Shown: positions 17,630-30,500 of the stretch, in pieces
Numbering within the stretch: the first letter of the stretch is position 1
Layout: every line of letters begins with the position of its first letter
NCBI RefSeq assembly: GCF_009852415.1
Contig: NZ_WOXS01000002.1
Coordinates: forward strand, 5,744,001-5,808,000
Source: Streptomyces sp. Tu 3180
GTDB taxonomy: Bacteria > Actinomycetota > Actinomycetes > Streptomycetales > Streptomycetaceae
Direction of reading: 5' to 3'
Length of the DNA stretch: 64,000 nucleotides
Notes under the pieces: model-generated
Databases searched by the model: none
Told to the model about the DNA's origin: nothing
What the model saw: the letters and a program-made list of their open reading frames with translations, nothing else
Made by a program: the position numbers and the translations under genes

Positions 17630-18560
17630 ATGGCCATCATGTTCCCGCCCGGCCTGCGGGAGTTCATCGAGGTCTGGGTGGGCGCGAACGTCGCCACCGG
17701 CAACGAGGACCTGGGCTTCGACAGCCGTAACCCCTACAAACGGCTGGCCGACGACGTCAGGGACCTGTCCGACGCGATGAAGGGAGCGATCTCCACCGCC
17801 GGGAACTCGCTCCCGCCACGGATCGCCGACGAGTTCGTCGCGGCGATGAAGCTCTTCGTCGACGACAACGGCCAGAACCACCTGCAGAAGTTCTCCGACG
17901 AACTCCGGGAGCTCGGCTCCCGGCAGATCGACCGCTCGATCAAGCTGTCCGAGGGGAAGTACCAGATCCTCATCGAGTTCATCCTGATGAACATCGAACT
18001 GGCTCTGATCGCCGCCCTGGCCGTCTTCACCGGCGGCACGTCGCTCACCGAGATCGCCCTCCAGAAGGCGCGCACCGCGCTCACCATCCTGCTGATCCTC
18101 CAGCGGCTGGGACGCGCCGTCCCCACACCGCTGTCGGTGCTGCTGGAGGCGATCCAGGAGGCGTTCGTCTCCTTCGCCTCGCAGCTGATCTCCATGACCG
18201 CGCCGGACGACCCGGAGCGCCGGCGTATCCGGTTCGACTGGAAGGACATCGGCCAGTCGGCGGTGACCGGCGCGTTGGCGGGGCTCTTCGGGGGCATCTT
18301 CGGCGAGGTCGGCGGAAGGTTCATCAACAAGTACTTCAAGAACAACAACTTCTGGAAGGAAGCCTCCGAGCTCCCGTTCAGCTTCATCAACGAGGGGCAG
18401 GCGGAAACCTTCGCGGAGGCGTTCACCGGCCTCATCTTCCTGGGCACGTTCACGCTCAACCCCGGCACGTTCCTGAGCGCCGGCCTCAGCGGTCTGCTCT
18501 TCGAAGCGGCCTCCACCGGGGCGGAGTTCGGCGGAAAGTTCGCTCACAACAAGTTCTTCC
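17630..18560 (+). other. Domain: WXG100-like / CpnT-type N-terminal targeting domain
   Basis: The start of the giant protein contains WVGANVATGNEDLGF followed by a helical, acid/basic segment with KRLADDVRDLSDAM, matching the pattern of WXG100-like N-termini of CpnT-type toxins. Two hydrophobic stretches follow (residues about 110-165), then Gly-rich helices (GALAGLFGGIFGEVGG). This is the probable export determinant. Assignment is by pattern only. Confidence 0.65.
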
Positions 18561-21500
18561 AGAACTTCGACTTCGGCTCCGACTCCGTCAACGACCTGCC
18601 GGGCGGTGGCAGCGGGAACGGCGGCACGGGCGCGAACGGCAACCGGTACGGGTACGAGGACCGGTACGGGTACGACGGCGCGAGCACGTACCAGGACCTC
18701 CACGACGACACGTACAGCGACCCCTACAGCGTCCCGACCTCCTCCTCCACATCGCCGTCGCCGTACCGGTCGGACAGCGACGACCCGGTTCCCCACGCCG
18801 GCGGCATCGACGACACCGCGTCGGTCTTCAGCGACTTCAGCGACACCAGTGATGCCGCGTCGGTCTTCAGCGACACCAGCGATGCCTCGTCCGTCTCGTC
18901 GGTCTCGTCCCTCCCGGACCACGGCACGGTTCACGGCGTCGACAACAACGTCAACGCCTCCGGACTCCCGGGGGCGACGGGCGCGGGCAAGCCGTCGTCC
19001 TACGTCTCTCCGCCGAACGCGTACGACGACGCCTACCGGGACTCCCTGGTGGACGACACCGACACCGTCTTCTCCACCCTCAGCCCGTCGGTGATCAGGA
19101 GCCCGGGGACCGACTGGTCCGCCGGCACGGACGACACCCCGCCGGTGAACAAGCAGGACACCGCCGGCTCCGCCGCCTCCGGACTGCCCTCGGCCCAGAC
19201 GGGCGGCAGCAACTCCGCACCGGACGGGACCGGACGACAGCGGTCGGCGGACGACGGCACGACCCGGTTCACCCCCGAGGAGCGGGAACAGCGACAGCAG
19301 AACCCGCAGGCGCCCCTCGTGCCCCCCACGGCACCCGCCCCGTCGAGCGGCACGTCCCCGGGCGGCCACGCCTCGCCGAACGCCACCCCGCAGCCACGGC
19401 CCCAGACCACACCGTCCGGCGACCAGGCGGTCACTGTCGAGCCGTCGCCCCCGGACGACGTCCGTACCCCCGCACCCGAGGAGTCCGAGCAGTCCCGCCC
19501 GTCCTCCGCGGTACCGAAGGCCGAGACCCGGCCCACGTCCGACGTCCCGCAGCCCTACCGGCCCGTACGGACCGAGTCCGAGGAACTGCCGGCCACCACC
19601 GGCTCCACTGCGGAGCCCACCCCGGTCGTCTCCCGCGAGGTGCCGCCCGTCCAGCCCGTCGCCCTCGACGAGACGCCGCTCAGCTCCCGGGCACCGGACG
19701 GGATCCCGACCGGGGAATCCTCCGGGCCGGGCTCCCCGGACTCGGTCGACATGATCCTGGACTGGGAGGACGACCAGGACGCGGCCGAGCCCGAGTACGA
19801 GTACGAGCCGGACCCCGAGCCGGACCCGGCCACCGAGGCCCTGTACGACCGGCTGCTGGCGGACGTCTTCGGTCCCGCGATCGGGACGAGCCCCCTGCAC
19901 CCCGCCCTCCGCGACACCCTCGTGCACCTCGACCAGCTCCGGCAGGCCGTTCCCGCGCTCCGCGACGGCCCGCTCGACCTGGACGCCCTGACCCGCCAGG
20001 TGCTGCTCCTGGACCCCGCCCATCCGGTGACCCACGCGCAGCGCGGCGAGCTGTTCCGGGTGGCGATGGACCCGGCGGTGGAGTCGGCGGGCAGCCTGGC
20101 CGCCCTGGCCGCCTTCCACCTGGAGCTCCGCGGCGTCCTGTCCCCCACCCAGGCGCTGACCGCCGACGACGGCGGCGTGTGGGGCCGCAACTGGACGAAC
20201 GCCACGATCCCCGACCTCGACCTCACCGAGGTGGGGAAGGTGGCCCGGCAGCCCGACGGCACCCTGGGCCGCGGCGACGTGGAGCCCGCGCCCTGGCACC
20301 GGCCCGGCGAGCCGAAGCCGTACGTCGTCATGGCGGAGGGCGACCACCGGCGGATCGTCGTACGCGGTTACGACGGCGTCCCGCGCCAGGTGCCGATCGA
20401 CGTGTTCGCCGAACTGCTGGCCCGCGACCCCCGGCTCGCCGCGCTGCCCCCGGACACCCCCGTGGTGCTGCTCGTCCCCGACGCCGGTGCCCGCGGCCTG
20501 GACCTGCCGCGCCAGGCGGCGGACCGCACCGGCAGGGAGGTCTGGTCGGCCAACGGCACCGTGAAGGTGTCCCCGCAGCGCGACCCGTCGCGGCCGTACG
20601 TCGTCTCCCTGCTGTTCGGGGAGGGGCTGCCGCGCGCCGACTGGATCCGCAGCACCCCCGGCCAGGTGCTCGACCCGGCGGAGCGCGAGGACGCGCCGGA
20701 GTGGGAGCGCGAGGTGCTGTCGCACAGCGTCGTCGGCGACGGGGGCGCGACCATCGGCAGAGGCGTGTTCGAGGGCTCCGAGGCCCCGCGCCGGATCGCG
20801 GCGCTGAAGCTCGCGACGCAGTCCTCGGAGCTGTGGCACTACAACCCCGTCACCAAGGACGCGGTCAAGGACGACGAACCGGTCCCGTTCGCCGGAAAGC
20901 CGGTGTACGTCTTCAGCGCCCACGCCCGGCCGGGCGCGACCCGGGTGCCGACCACGACGGACCCGGGGCACCACACCCACCAGCGGGAGACCGGCGGGAT
21001 GCTCAGGCGGCGTCCGAGCCTGGCGCAGCTCCCCAAGGACCACGCCGTGCTGATGGAGGCGTGCTCGAGCGCCAAGCCGCCGGGCGTGGTCCGCACCCGC
21101 AGGGGCATCGACGACACCTTCGTCCCCGACCCGCTGGCGGTCGTCAGCGAGAGCCAGCACGTCGCCAACGAGACCGGACGTACGGCGTACGGCGGCACCC
21201 ACATGGTCAGCTTCGCGACCCTGCCGGACGGCAAGTTCGTCCACCGCCTCTACACGGACTCGCGGGGGCGGCGCGGCCGGTGGGTGGAGCACCGGCCGGA
21301 ACCCGCCGGCGCCCTGCTCGACGACCGCGCCCGCGCCGCGGGCCTGCACACGGACCCCGCCCGGCCGGTCACGGACGCCACCCGCGAACGGACCCTGCGG
21401 CTGGTCCGCGCGCTGCGGCTGGCCTTCGGCGCGGCGATCGAGGACGACAGCCGGTACGGCGAACTCCTCGCCGGGATCGGCGCGCTGGAGACCATGCGGG

Positions 21501-24500
21501 CGGCCGACCCGGCCCTGCGCGACCTCGGCCCGTTCTCCATGGACCTGTTCGAACGCGCGGCCCACGCGGACCGGCCGGGCGACCGGGGCCCCGACGCCTA
21601 CCGCGACCTGCTCGTCCGGGCCGCCGACACCGTGCGCGGGCAGCCGGACACCGTACTCTCCGACTTCGTCACCCTGCCCCACGTCACCGCCGCCGCACGG
21701 CGTCTGGGCGGTCTCCCGGACCAGGAGCTGGACACCGAGGCCGCCCGCGTCCTGCGGCTCCCCGACGGCCCGGCGGGCGTCGGGGACGCCGAGCGGGCCC
21801 GGCTGTTCTGGGCGACGGTGAAGGCCCTGGAGTGGGAGAGCCGGATCCCCGACCCGGACGCCCTCACCGGCAGGATCCTGCACCTGGACCGGCCCGACCC
21901 GGCCCGGCGGCCCGAGCTGCTCGACCTGGTCGCCCAGGCGGCGGCCGTCGGCGTCGACGTGGACAACCCGACCGAACTGGGCGCGTTCCACCTGGAGACC
22001 CTGGGCGCCCTCGCGCCCCGGACCCAGTTGCTCGGCCTGAACGGCGTGCCGACCGGGCGGCGCTGGTCCCCGACCCCGCCGAACGCGGCCCCGACCACGC
22101 TCACCGACCGTGTCGTCGTCGCCGCCCCGCAGCAGGGCGGCGGCTACCGGGCCGTGGGCCAGGAACGCCCGCCGTGGAGCACCCCCGGCGGATCACCGGC
22201 CTACCTGGTGTGGGCGGGCGGCGGCCGGGACCACCTCCTCATGACCCTGCCCGGCGGCTTCCGCGCCCGCGTCCCCTACGACGAGGTCGCCGAGCTGCTG
22301 GCCCGCGACCCGGTGCTCAACACCCGCCCGCAGGACACCGCGGACGTCGTCCTGGCCGTCCCGAAGGCGGCCCCGGCGGCAGCCGCCGGACCGGCCGCCG
22401 GCGGCACCCCGGACACCGATCCGCGGGCCGTCGTCAGCGCCGGGACCGGCCGTACCGTATGGGCCTCGCAGGGCAGCGTGAGCCTGGCCCCGACCGGGCC
22501 GTCCCGGCCGTACGTCCCCTCCCTCCTGCCCAGCGCGCCGGGGCGTCCCGCGGCGGCCGACTGGGCGGCCGTCCGGCCCGGCGACCTCACCGCGCCCGGC
22601 ACCGGCGACACCGGGGTGGACGACGTCACCTTCGCGGACCGCCCCGGGACCGAGGCCCCGCCCGAGCCGCCCGCCGCCCTCACCGACCTTCTCGACCCCG
22701 GACCGGTCGGAGGGCTCGACACGCCGTTGCCGAACCTGGACGGCGTGCTGGAGGGCTTCGACACGCCGTTGCCGAACCTGGACGGCGTGCTGGAGGGCTT
22801 CGACACCCCGCTGTCGGACCACCAGGACGACGGCATGGACGGGGACCGGGCGGAGGAGCTCACCCCCGAGGAAGCCCGGTACCGGGAACTGCTGGCGGAC
22901 CTCTACGGCCCCGCCGTCACGTCGAACCCCCTGTACCCGGACTTCCTCGAAGGGCTCGCGCGCCTCGACCGGCTCCGCCCGGTCGACCCCCTGTTCGGTC
23001 CCACCCCGCTCGACCTGGACCGGGTGGCCCGCACGGTGCTGCTCCTGGACCACTCCGCCCCGGTGAGCGACGCGCAGCGCGACGAACTGTTCCGGGTGGC
23101 GACGGACCCGGCGGCGGGGTCGGCCGGCAGCCTCGCCGCCCTGACCGCGCTCCACCTCCGGCGTCAGGGCGTGCTGTCACCCACCCACGCCATGACCACC
23201 GGCCTCGACGGACGCCCCCGCGGCCGGGACTGGACCACCGCCCACGTCCCCGACCTGGATCTCACGAACACGGGAAGGACGGCACTCCGGTCCGACGGCA
23301 CCCTGGAGCGCGGCGATGTGACCACCGCGCCCTGGCACCGCCCCGGCGAGCCGGAGCCGTACGTCGTGAGGGCGGACGGCAACCACGAGCACATCGTCGT
23401 ACGCGGCTACGACGGCGCCCCGCGCGAGGTGCCGCTCGACGTCTTCGCCGAACTGCTGGCCCTCGACCCGGAGCTGGCCGGACTCCCCGCGGACGTTCCC
23501 GTGGTGCTGCTCGTCTCCGGCGCCGGTGCCCGCGGTCTGGAGCTGCCGCGCCGGGCCGCGGACCGGGCCGGCAGGGACGTGTGGTCGGCCGACGGCGGCG
23601 TGGACGTGAACGCGCAGCAGGATCCCTCGCTCCCGCACGTCGTGTCCCTGCGCGGCGTCCGGGGCAGGCCGCGGCCCCACTGGATCCGCAGCACTCCCGG
23701 CCAGGTGCTCGACCCCGCACAGGCCGCGGACGCCCCGCTCTGGGAGCGGTGGACGCTGTCCCACACCATCGTCACGGACCGGGGACCGATCGGCAGGGGC
23801 GTCTTCCGGGATACTGAGCACGCGCAGGTGCTCGAGGACATCCGGCACGCGACGACGGCGACGGACCTCTACCACCACGACCGCGTCTCCGGGAAGTGGA
23901 CCAGGGACGACCAGCCCGTACCGTTCGCCGGTAAGCCCGTGTACGTCTTCGCCGCGCACGGCCTGCCGGGCGAGACCCAGGTGCCGACCCTGGCGAACCC
24001 GGACCACCGCACCCGGCAGGAGCGGACCGGCGGGATGCTCAAGCGGCGTCCGAGTCTGGCGCGGCTCCCCGAGGACCACGCCGTCGTGATGGAGGCGTGC
24101 TTCAGCGCGGCACCGCCGAGCGTGATCCGCATGCGGCGGGGCGTGCACGACCTGTTCGCCCCCGACCCGCTGGGTGCCCTCAGTGAGAGCCAGCACGTCG
24201 CCAACGAGACCGGGCGCACCGTGTACGGCGGCACCCACGTGCTCGGCTTCGCCCGGCGGGACGGCAAGGTCGTCCACCAGATGGTCACGGACTCGCGGGG
24301 ACGGCGCGGCAGATGGGTGGAGCACCGGCCGGAACCCACGGGCGCCCTGCTCGACGACCGCGCCCGCGCGGCGGGCCTGCACACCGACCCGGTGGGGCCG
24401 GCTTCGGAGGCCGTCCATGAGCGGACGCTGCGGCTGGTGCGCGCGTTGCGTCTGACGTTCGGAGTGGAGATCGAGGACGACAGCCGCTACGGCGAACTCC

Positions 24501-27500
24501 TCCGGGGCATCGGCGCTCTGGACGCCATGCGGCACGCCGACCCGGCGCTGCGCGACGTCGTGCCGTTCAGCCTGGACCTGTTCGAGCGCGCGGCCCGCGA
24601 GATCCGCGCGACGGAGCACGCCGACGTGGACGGCGAGCCGGGACCCGACGCCTACCGGGATCTGCTGGCCAGGGCCGCCGACGTCGTAAGCCTGAATCCC
24701 GGCGCCGTGCTCACCGACCTCGTGACCCTGCCGCACGTGACCAACGTGGCCGAAGGGCTGGCCGGTCTTCCGGAGCAGGACGTGAACGACGAGGCCGCCC
24801 ACGTCCTGGGGCTGGACCCGGACCGGGCGCTCATCGGGGCGCCCGAGCGGTTCCGGCTGTTCTGGGCGACGGTCAAGGCCCTGGAGTGGGAGGGCCGGAC
24901 CCCCGACCCGGTCGCCCTCACCGGCAGGGTGCTGCACCTGGACCGGCCGGACCCGTCCCGGGTGCCCGAACTCCTCGACCTGGTGGTGCGGGCGGCGGCG
25001 GCCGGTGCGGACCTGGACAACCTGACCGAGCTGGCCTCGTTCCACCTGGAACTGCTGGGAGCCCTCTCCCCGGACACCGGGCTGTTCGACGACAAGGGGG
25101 TCCTGGCCGGACGCCATTGGGCGCGGGGCTCGTCCGCCCTGATGGTGGACGCCGACAGCGCCTTCGTCATGGCGGCGACACGGGACGGCGGCCACCGCCC
25201 CTTGTACCGGGCGAGGATGCCGTGGACCACCGACCCCACCAGGCCCACGCCGTACCTGGTGTGGGGCGAGACCGGGGCGACCCGTCTGACCATGGACCTG
25301 CCCGGCGGACTGCGTGTCCGCGTGCCCTACGAGGAGGTCGCCGAGCTGCTGGCGCGGGATCCGGGACTGAACGCCCGCCCGCAGGACGCCGACATCGTCC
25401 TCGCCTCCTCGCACACGACGCCCGTGGTCCAGCCGGCACCGGAGGCCAGGAGTGCCCTCGGTACCGGGACCGGGCGTGGCGTATGGACCTCACCGGGGGC
25501 GATGGGCCTGCTCGCGCAGGACGACCCGTCGAGGCCGCACGTCCTCGCCCTGCTCCCCCTCGGGGACGGCGCGCGTCAGCGGGACCGGGACTGGTCGGTC
25601 GTCCGGCCGGCCCTCCAGACCTCGACGAGCACTCCGGGCACCACCCTCGCGGCCGGATCCACGGAAACGACCACGCCCGCTCCCGGCGTCACGCCGTCCA
25701 CCGACCCGGTCTCCACAACGGCGACCGTCACGACCGTCACCACGTCCAAGGCACCGCCCCCACCGCCCCCGCCGTCTCCGAACGCCCCGCGCCTCGACCC
25801 CGCCATGGGACCTCCGCCGGTACGCCGCACCCCGGCCCGGTTCGAGGACGGCAGGCGGATGCCCGCGTACGTCGACGACCTCCGGTCGCTGCTGCCGCCC
25901 GACCTGACCGCCGCGGAGATCGAACAACTCCTCGCCAATCCGAGCACGTTCGGTCAGAGCACGGTCCTCCTGCGCGGCACCGAACAGGCCCTGGACGCCA
26001 TCGACCGCGAACTGGAGCGCAGGCCGGACGCCCGGCCCGCGGACCACACACGGCTGCTGGACGACGTCCGGCGGACGCTCCGGGACAAGCCGAAGACGCT
26101 GGCGGACGGCGGGGGGCGCCCCTTCCCGTACGTCACCGCGGACGGGAAGGCGCGCGTCCTGTGGGTCAGGGCGCGGCACCACGGCAACTGGGCCCCGTTC
26201 GACGACGGCATCGGCGACTCGACGAAGATCGACAGCATGCACCGGGCGGCCGCGACCTTCGGGCTGACCAAGAACATGCAGGCCAACTCCCAGTACGGCC
26301 TCGGCGGGCCGATCGGCCCGGCGGGCGCCGCGGCGTTCGGCGGCTTCGGCCGGCTCGCCGTGCGGTTCGGCTTCATCGACAAGGTCGGCTACACCCTGAC
26401 CGACCAGCGCATGAACCAGATGGAGACCCGGACGCTGGACAAGTCGCGGGCGTTCCTGGACGACATCCACTACGAGATCCGCGTCACCGACCCCGCCGGA
26501 CGGGTCGTCACGGGCATCGACCCCGGGCCCGGCACCGCCCCCGATCCCAGGACCGACCGGGCCGTGCCCGCCCGGTTCTCCTTCGGCGTCCGCAAGGGCC
26601 TCCTGGTCCGCCTGCCCGACAGCGTCACGAGGATCCCGGAGCCGGGCCGGATCCCCCGCTCCATCGACCTGGACCGCAACTCCCAGTACCGCTTCGTCCG
26701 CATCGAGGGGTTCGGCCCCGTCGCGGCGATCCGCGACTGGGCGGCCCGGCAGATCGGAGCCCTCCCCGGCAGCTCCGCCTACACCGAGCTGGACATCTTC
26801 TTCTCCGGCGACAGCTTCCAGCGGCACGGCGGCACGATGGCGCGCGGCCGCATCACCACCCCGCCGCTGTTCGCCGACGACAGGAAGAAGTCACCGCTGG
26901 GCGTCTTCGTCGTGGAGGAGCTGATCCCGCGGACGGCGATCCTCGTCGGCGAGACCGACCAGGCCGAGATGCGGGACATCAACACCTCGACGGTCCGCAG
27001 CGAGCGCAGCCGGGCCGACGGCAGGAGCCTGCTGCTGCAGGCCGTCGCCGGCCCCGCCTTCAACTTCCACGACCCCGGTACGGCCCCCTTCGACCTGCGG
27101 CTCCAGCTCGGGCCCGTCCTCCAGGCCTCGTTCGCGAAGACCTGGTCGGTCGGACTCGGCGCGGCCGGCACCCTCAAGTCGGCCGGACAGGTGAAGGGCC
27201 CCAGGACCGCGCTCTACCTGGTCGTGAAGTCGGTGCGGGTGCGGCGGGCCGGTGACAACGCGCCGCCGACGCGCTTCCTCACCTGGAGCCTGGACCGGAT
27301 GACCAGCTCCGAGGCGCGGCGGCTGGCCGGATGGGACGACGGGACCACACTCGCCCTGCGCAACGGCGCCGCCCCGCCGTTCGTGCCGCCCTATCTGACC
27401 GTGGACCGCCCGCGCACCCTGGGCATGCACCGGGTGAAGGAGTTCACCTTCGACGACGGCCTGCGCACCCGGGTCACCCCGGACGCGGCGGACGGCGTCG

Positions 27501-30500
27501 GCCGCACCCTGCTGGACCGGTTCGCGGACGGCGTCGTCGACGCCGTCTCGCACCTGAACCAGGACCTGGTGGTGCCCCTCGACCAGCTGCTGCCGCCGAA
27601 CCTGCCGAAGGGCTGGCGCACCCGCTTCAACGACCTGCTGGGGCGCAAGCCCGACCAGGTGCTCCAGGCGGCCCGGAGCCTGCCCGTGCCGCCCCGGTGG
27701 ACCGATCCCGTCAAGTACCGGATCGCGCTCCAGAACACCCTGCAGATCCTCGGCGTGCTGTCCCAGCAGAACGTCACCGCGAACCTGGAGGCGCTCACCA
27801 CGGTCGGCCTGCCGGTCAGGCTCACGGACCCCGACTCCGTCGGGACGGTCTACTACACCCTCCGGGTGCACGGGACGCTGACCGGGCGACGGTACGAGGG
27901 CAAGGACATCGACGAGGGCATGCGCTTCAGCGCCCAGGGCATCGACCGGCTCGAGGGCCAGGAGAGCGCGAAACGAGGCCTGGAGCTGGGCTTCGAGGGC
28001 ACGTTCTCGGGCCGTGACAACAACGTCGACGAGACGGCGGGGCTGCCCCGGAACACGCTCGGGCTGACCCTGGGCACACGCTGGGGCCGGCAGTGGGAGA
28101 CGGAGACCACCTTCGGCTCGACGGTCACCAACGAACCGATGTCGGTGAGCAACCAGCCCACCCACCTGTACCGCTACGACCTCGCCCTCATCGCGAGCCT
28201 GAGCGGCTACTGGCGGCCCCGCGGCCTGATCCGCGGTCTCGGCCTCGGGCTGCCGGGTCTGCTGGTCCTGGACGAGCCGGTCAACGTGCTCTTCGGCCGG
28301 ACGCCGCGGGGCCACCTGCGGGGCGGCGGCCCGATGACCGGACAGGTGCTCATCGGTGTCCCCGTACAGCACACGCCCGACGCGGACCCGCACGCGGACG
28401 GGGCGCTCAACCCGTACCTGTCCGACGAGCCCGCCCCCACGCCCATGACCACCGAGCGGGCCCTCGCCCTGGCGAAGGGCGACCTCGTCCTGCCCGCGGG
28501 ACCCGGCGCGCAGCAGCCCGCCGGACGGCTCGCCGACCGCGGGACACCGCAGTTCAAGGAGTTCCGGCAGCACCCGTTCGTCATCGTGAACGTGGTGCTG
28601 TCACCCACGCTGACCGCGGAGGTGGACCGGGTCCTGCGGGCGGCGTCGGGCAGCGCCTGGCAGCTGGTGAAGGAGGGCGCCCCCACCCGGGACGCCATCG
28701 TCCGCACCTTCACCCCCCAGTACCTGACGTCGAGCTTCGACCAGAGTTCGGGGCCGCTGGGCCTGGTGGGCAGCGGCCTGCTGGGCAAGGGGCCGTACGG
28801 CGAACTGTGGGGAACCTTCCGGTACGCGACGACGGTCGGGAACCTGCGCGCCCTCACCCCGCCGATGTCCATGGACACCGAGATGACGCTCGGCGGCACC
28901 CGCCAGGCGGCCGGCAAGATCAGCAACAGCACCAGCTTCGTCTTCGGCGGCCAGCTGGTCTACTCCGTCGCACAGAATCCGGGACACGGACTCATGGGCG
29001 CGTACGGAATCGTCGCCAACCCCGTTTCGAGGACCGGTACGCACAGTCTCAGCGTCGTCCGCACCGTCGTCGCGGACATGAACCGCAAGGGCTTCACCCA
29101 CCAGGTGCTCGTGGCCGGCGATGTGCAGCACTGGTTCGCGCTGCTCTCCAGCCGGCTGGGCACCGGCCGCGTCGGAACGGCCGCGGCGGGCAGCGCCCTC
29201 GTGCCGCGTTCCCTCGCCGGGGCCGCGGGGACCGCGCTGACCAGCCCGGGCGGCCTGCTGGGGCACCTGCCGGAGAAGAGCGCCCACCGGATGGGGCTGA
29301 TCGACGACGGGCTGGGCGACGTCCCCCGCTACACGAGTCGGGTCTGGACGCCGCAGCCCTGGATGCGCGGCGCCGCCTTCGGCACGTACGCGGTGAACGC
29401 GCTGGACCCCACGGACGTGCTGCTCGCGTTCGACAAGCGGATCGGGAAGCTGGGGCTCGACGAGGGGAGCCGGGAGCGGATCCGGCAGCTGGTGACGGGC
29501 CGTGCCACCCGGGCGCTCAAGGGGGAGATGACGACCACCGGCCCGTCGACCCTGGTCAAGGCCGGCGGCTGGGGCTGGGACAGCGTCCGGATCGGCAGCC
29601 GGCGGGTGCGGGCACGCGTCGAACTGATCCCCGGGACACCCGTGTTCGACGGACTCGACCACAGCGCCGAACTGGAGGAGAACCGGCGGGCGATCGAGAC
29701 CTCCCAGCAGAACTCCGAGTTCTCGGCCGGCGCGGACCTGGGCTTCCTGACCAGCCAGATGGTGCACACCGGCAACCCCCAGGTCGTGGCCGCCGGACCC
29801 ACGTACACCGAGGGCGGCTCGAACCGGAAGACGGTCGCGTCGAGCCACACGGTCACCACCGTCACCATCTACCGGGCGGCGTCCACCGAACCGCACGCGG
29901 AGGTCGTCACCCCGTACCGGATGCGCATCACCCTGGAGGCCGACGACACCCCCCACACCGGCGCGCCGGCCGACCCGGACCTGGAGGAGGCGCAGTCCAC
30001 GGCCCTCGACCGCTTCCGGGGCAGGCTGAGCATCGTCGAGGAGGGCGACGTCGGCGAGCTGCGCGAGCACGTGCCGCTCAGCCTGATGGAGCCGGCGCCG
30101 TCACCGGCGGGGGCGGACGCGACCGGCGCCTCCGGGACCGGCCGGCTGCTGCCCGCGCCCGACCCGGCGGCCGACCCCGCCCTGGCCGGTCCGCCCCGCC
30201 CGGTGCCGCTCCCCGGGGTGGGGGAGAAACTGACGGTCCGGGACGGGGACGGCGTCACACGGCCGTTCACCTTCCCCGAGAACGGCATGCACCCCCGCGG
30301 GATCATCGGCATCGAGAACATCCGCATGGCCGGCGACCTCCTCCTCACGAAGGCGTACGACGCCGGCTTCTCCCTCCGGGCCCTGGAGGCCGAGGACGAT
30401 CCCGACGACGCCGCCCTCACCGAACTCCTGCGCAGGACCAGGGAGACCGGACTGACCCGCCTGGGCACCGGCTCGGCGCAGGCGCTGGAGGACGGCATCA

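Larger units (their letters stand above)
19832..25600 (+). repeat. About 3-kb segmental duplication inside the giant gene (modules 1 and 2)
   Basis: The segments 19832-22579 and about 22863-25600 encode two copies of the same long module, offset by 3036 bp at the conserved His codon (20921 and 23957). Many stretches are the same at DNA level, for example around the GALLDDRARAAGLHTD codons. Shared landmarks are FRVA.DPA, LSPT.A, APWHRPGEP.PYVV, PVVLLV..AGARGL.LPR, HIR-like linker and the His/Cys pair. Copies 3 and 4 further downstream are more diverged and lack parts. Confidence 0.85.

Noticed and set aside
12737..21991. Minus-strand open frame of 3084 codons opposite the esx operon
   Set aside because: It is the antisense shadow of real genes: composition is Leu/Gly/Arg-rich low complexity, it crosses several well-supported plus-strand genes, and has no domain or ribosome site.
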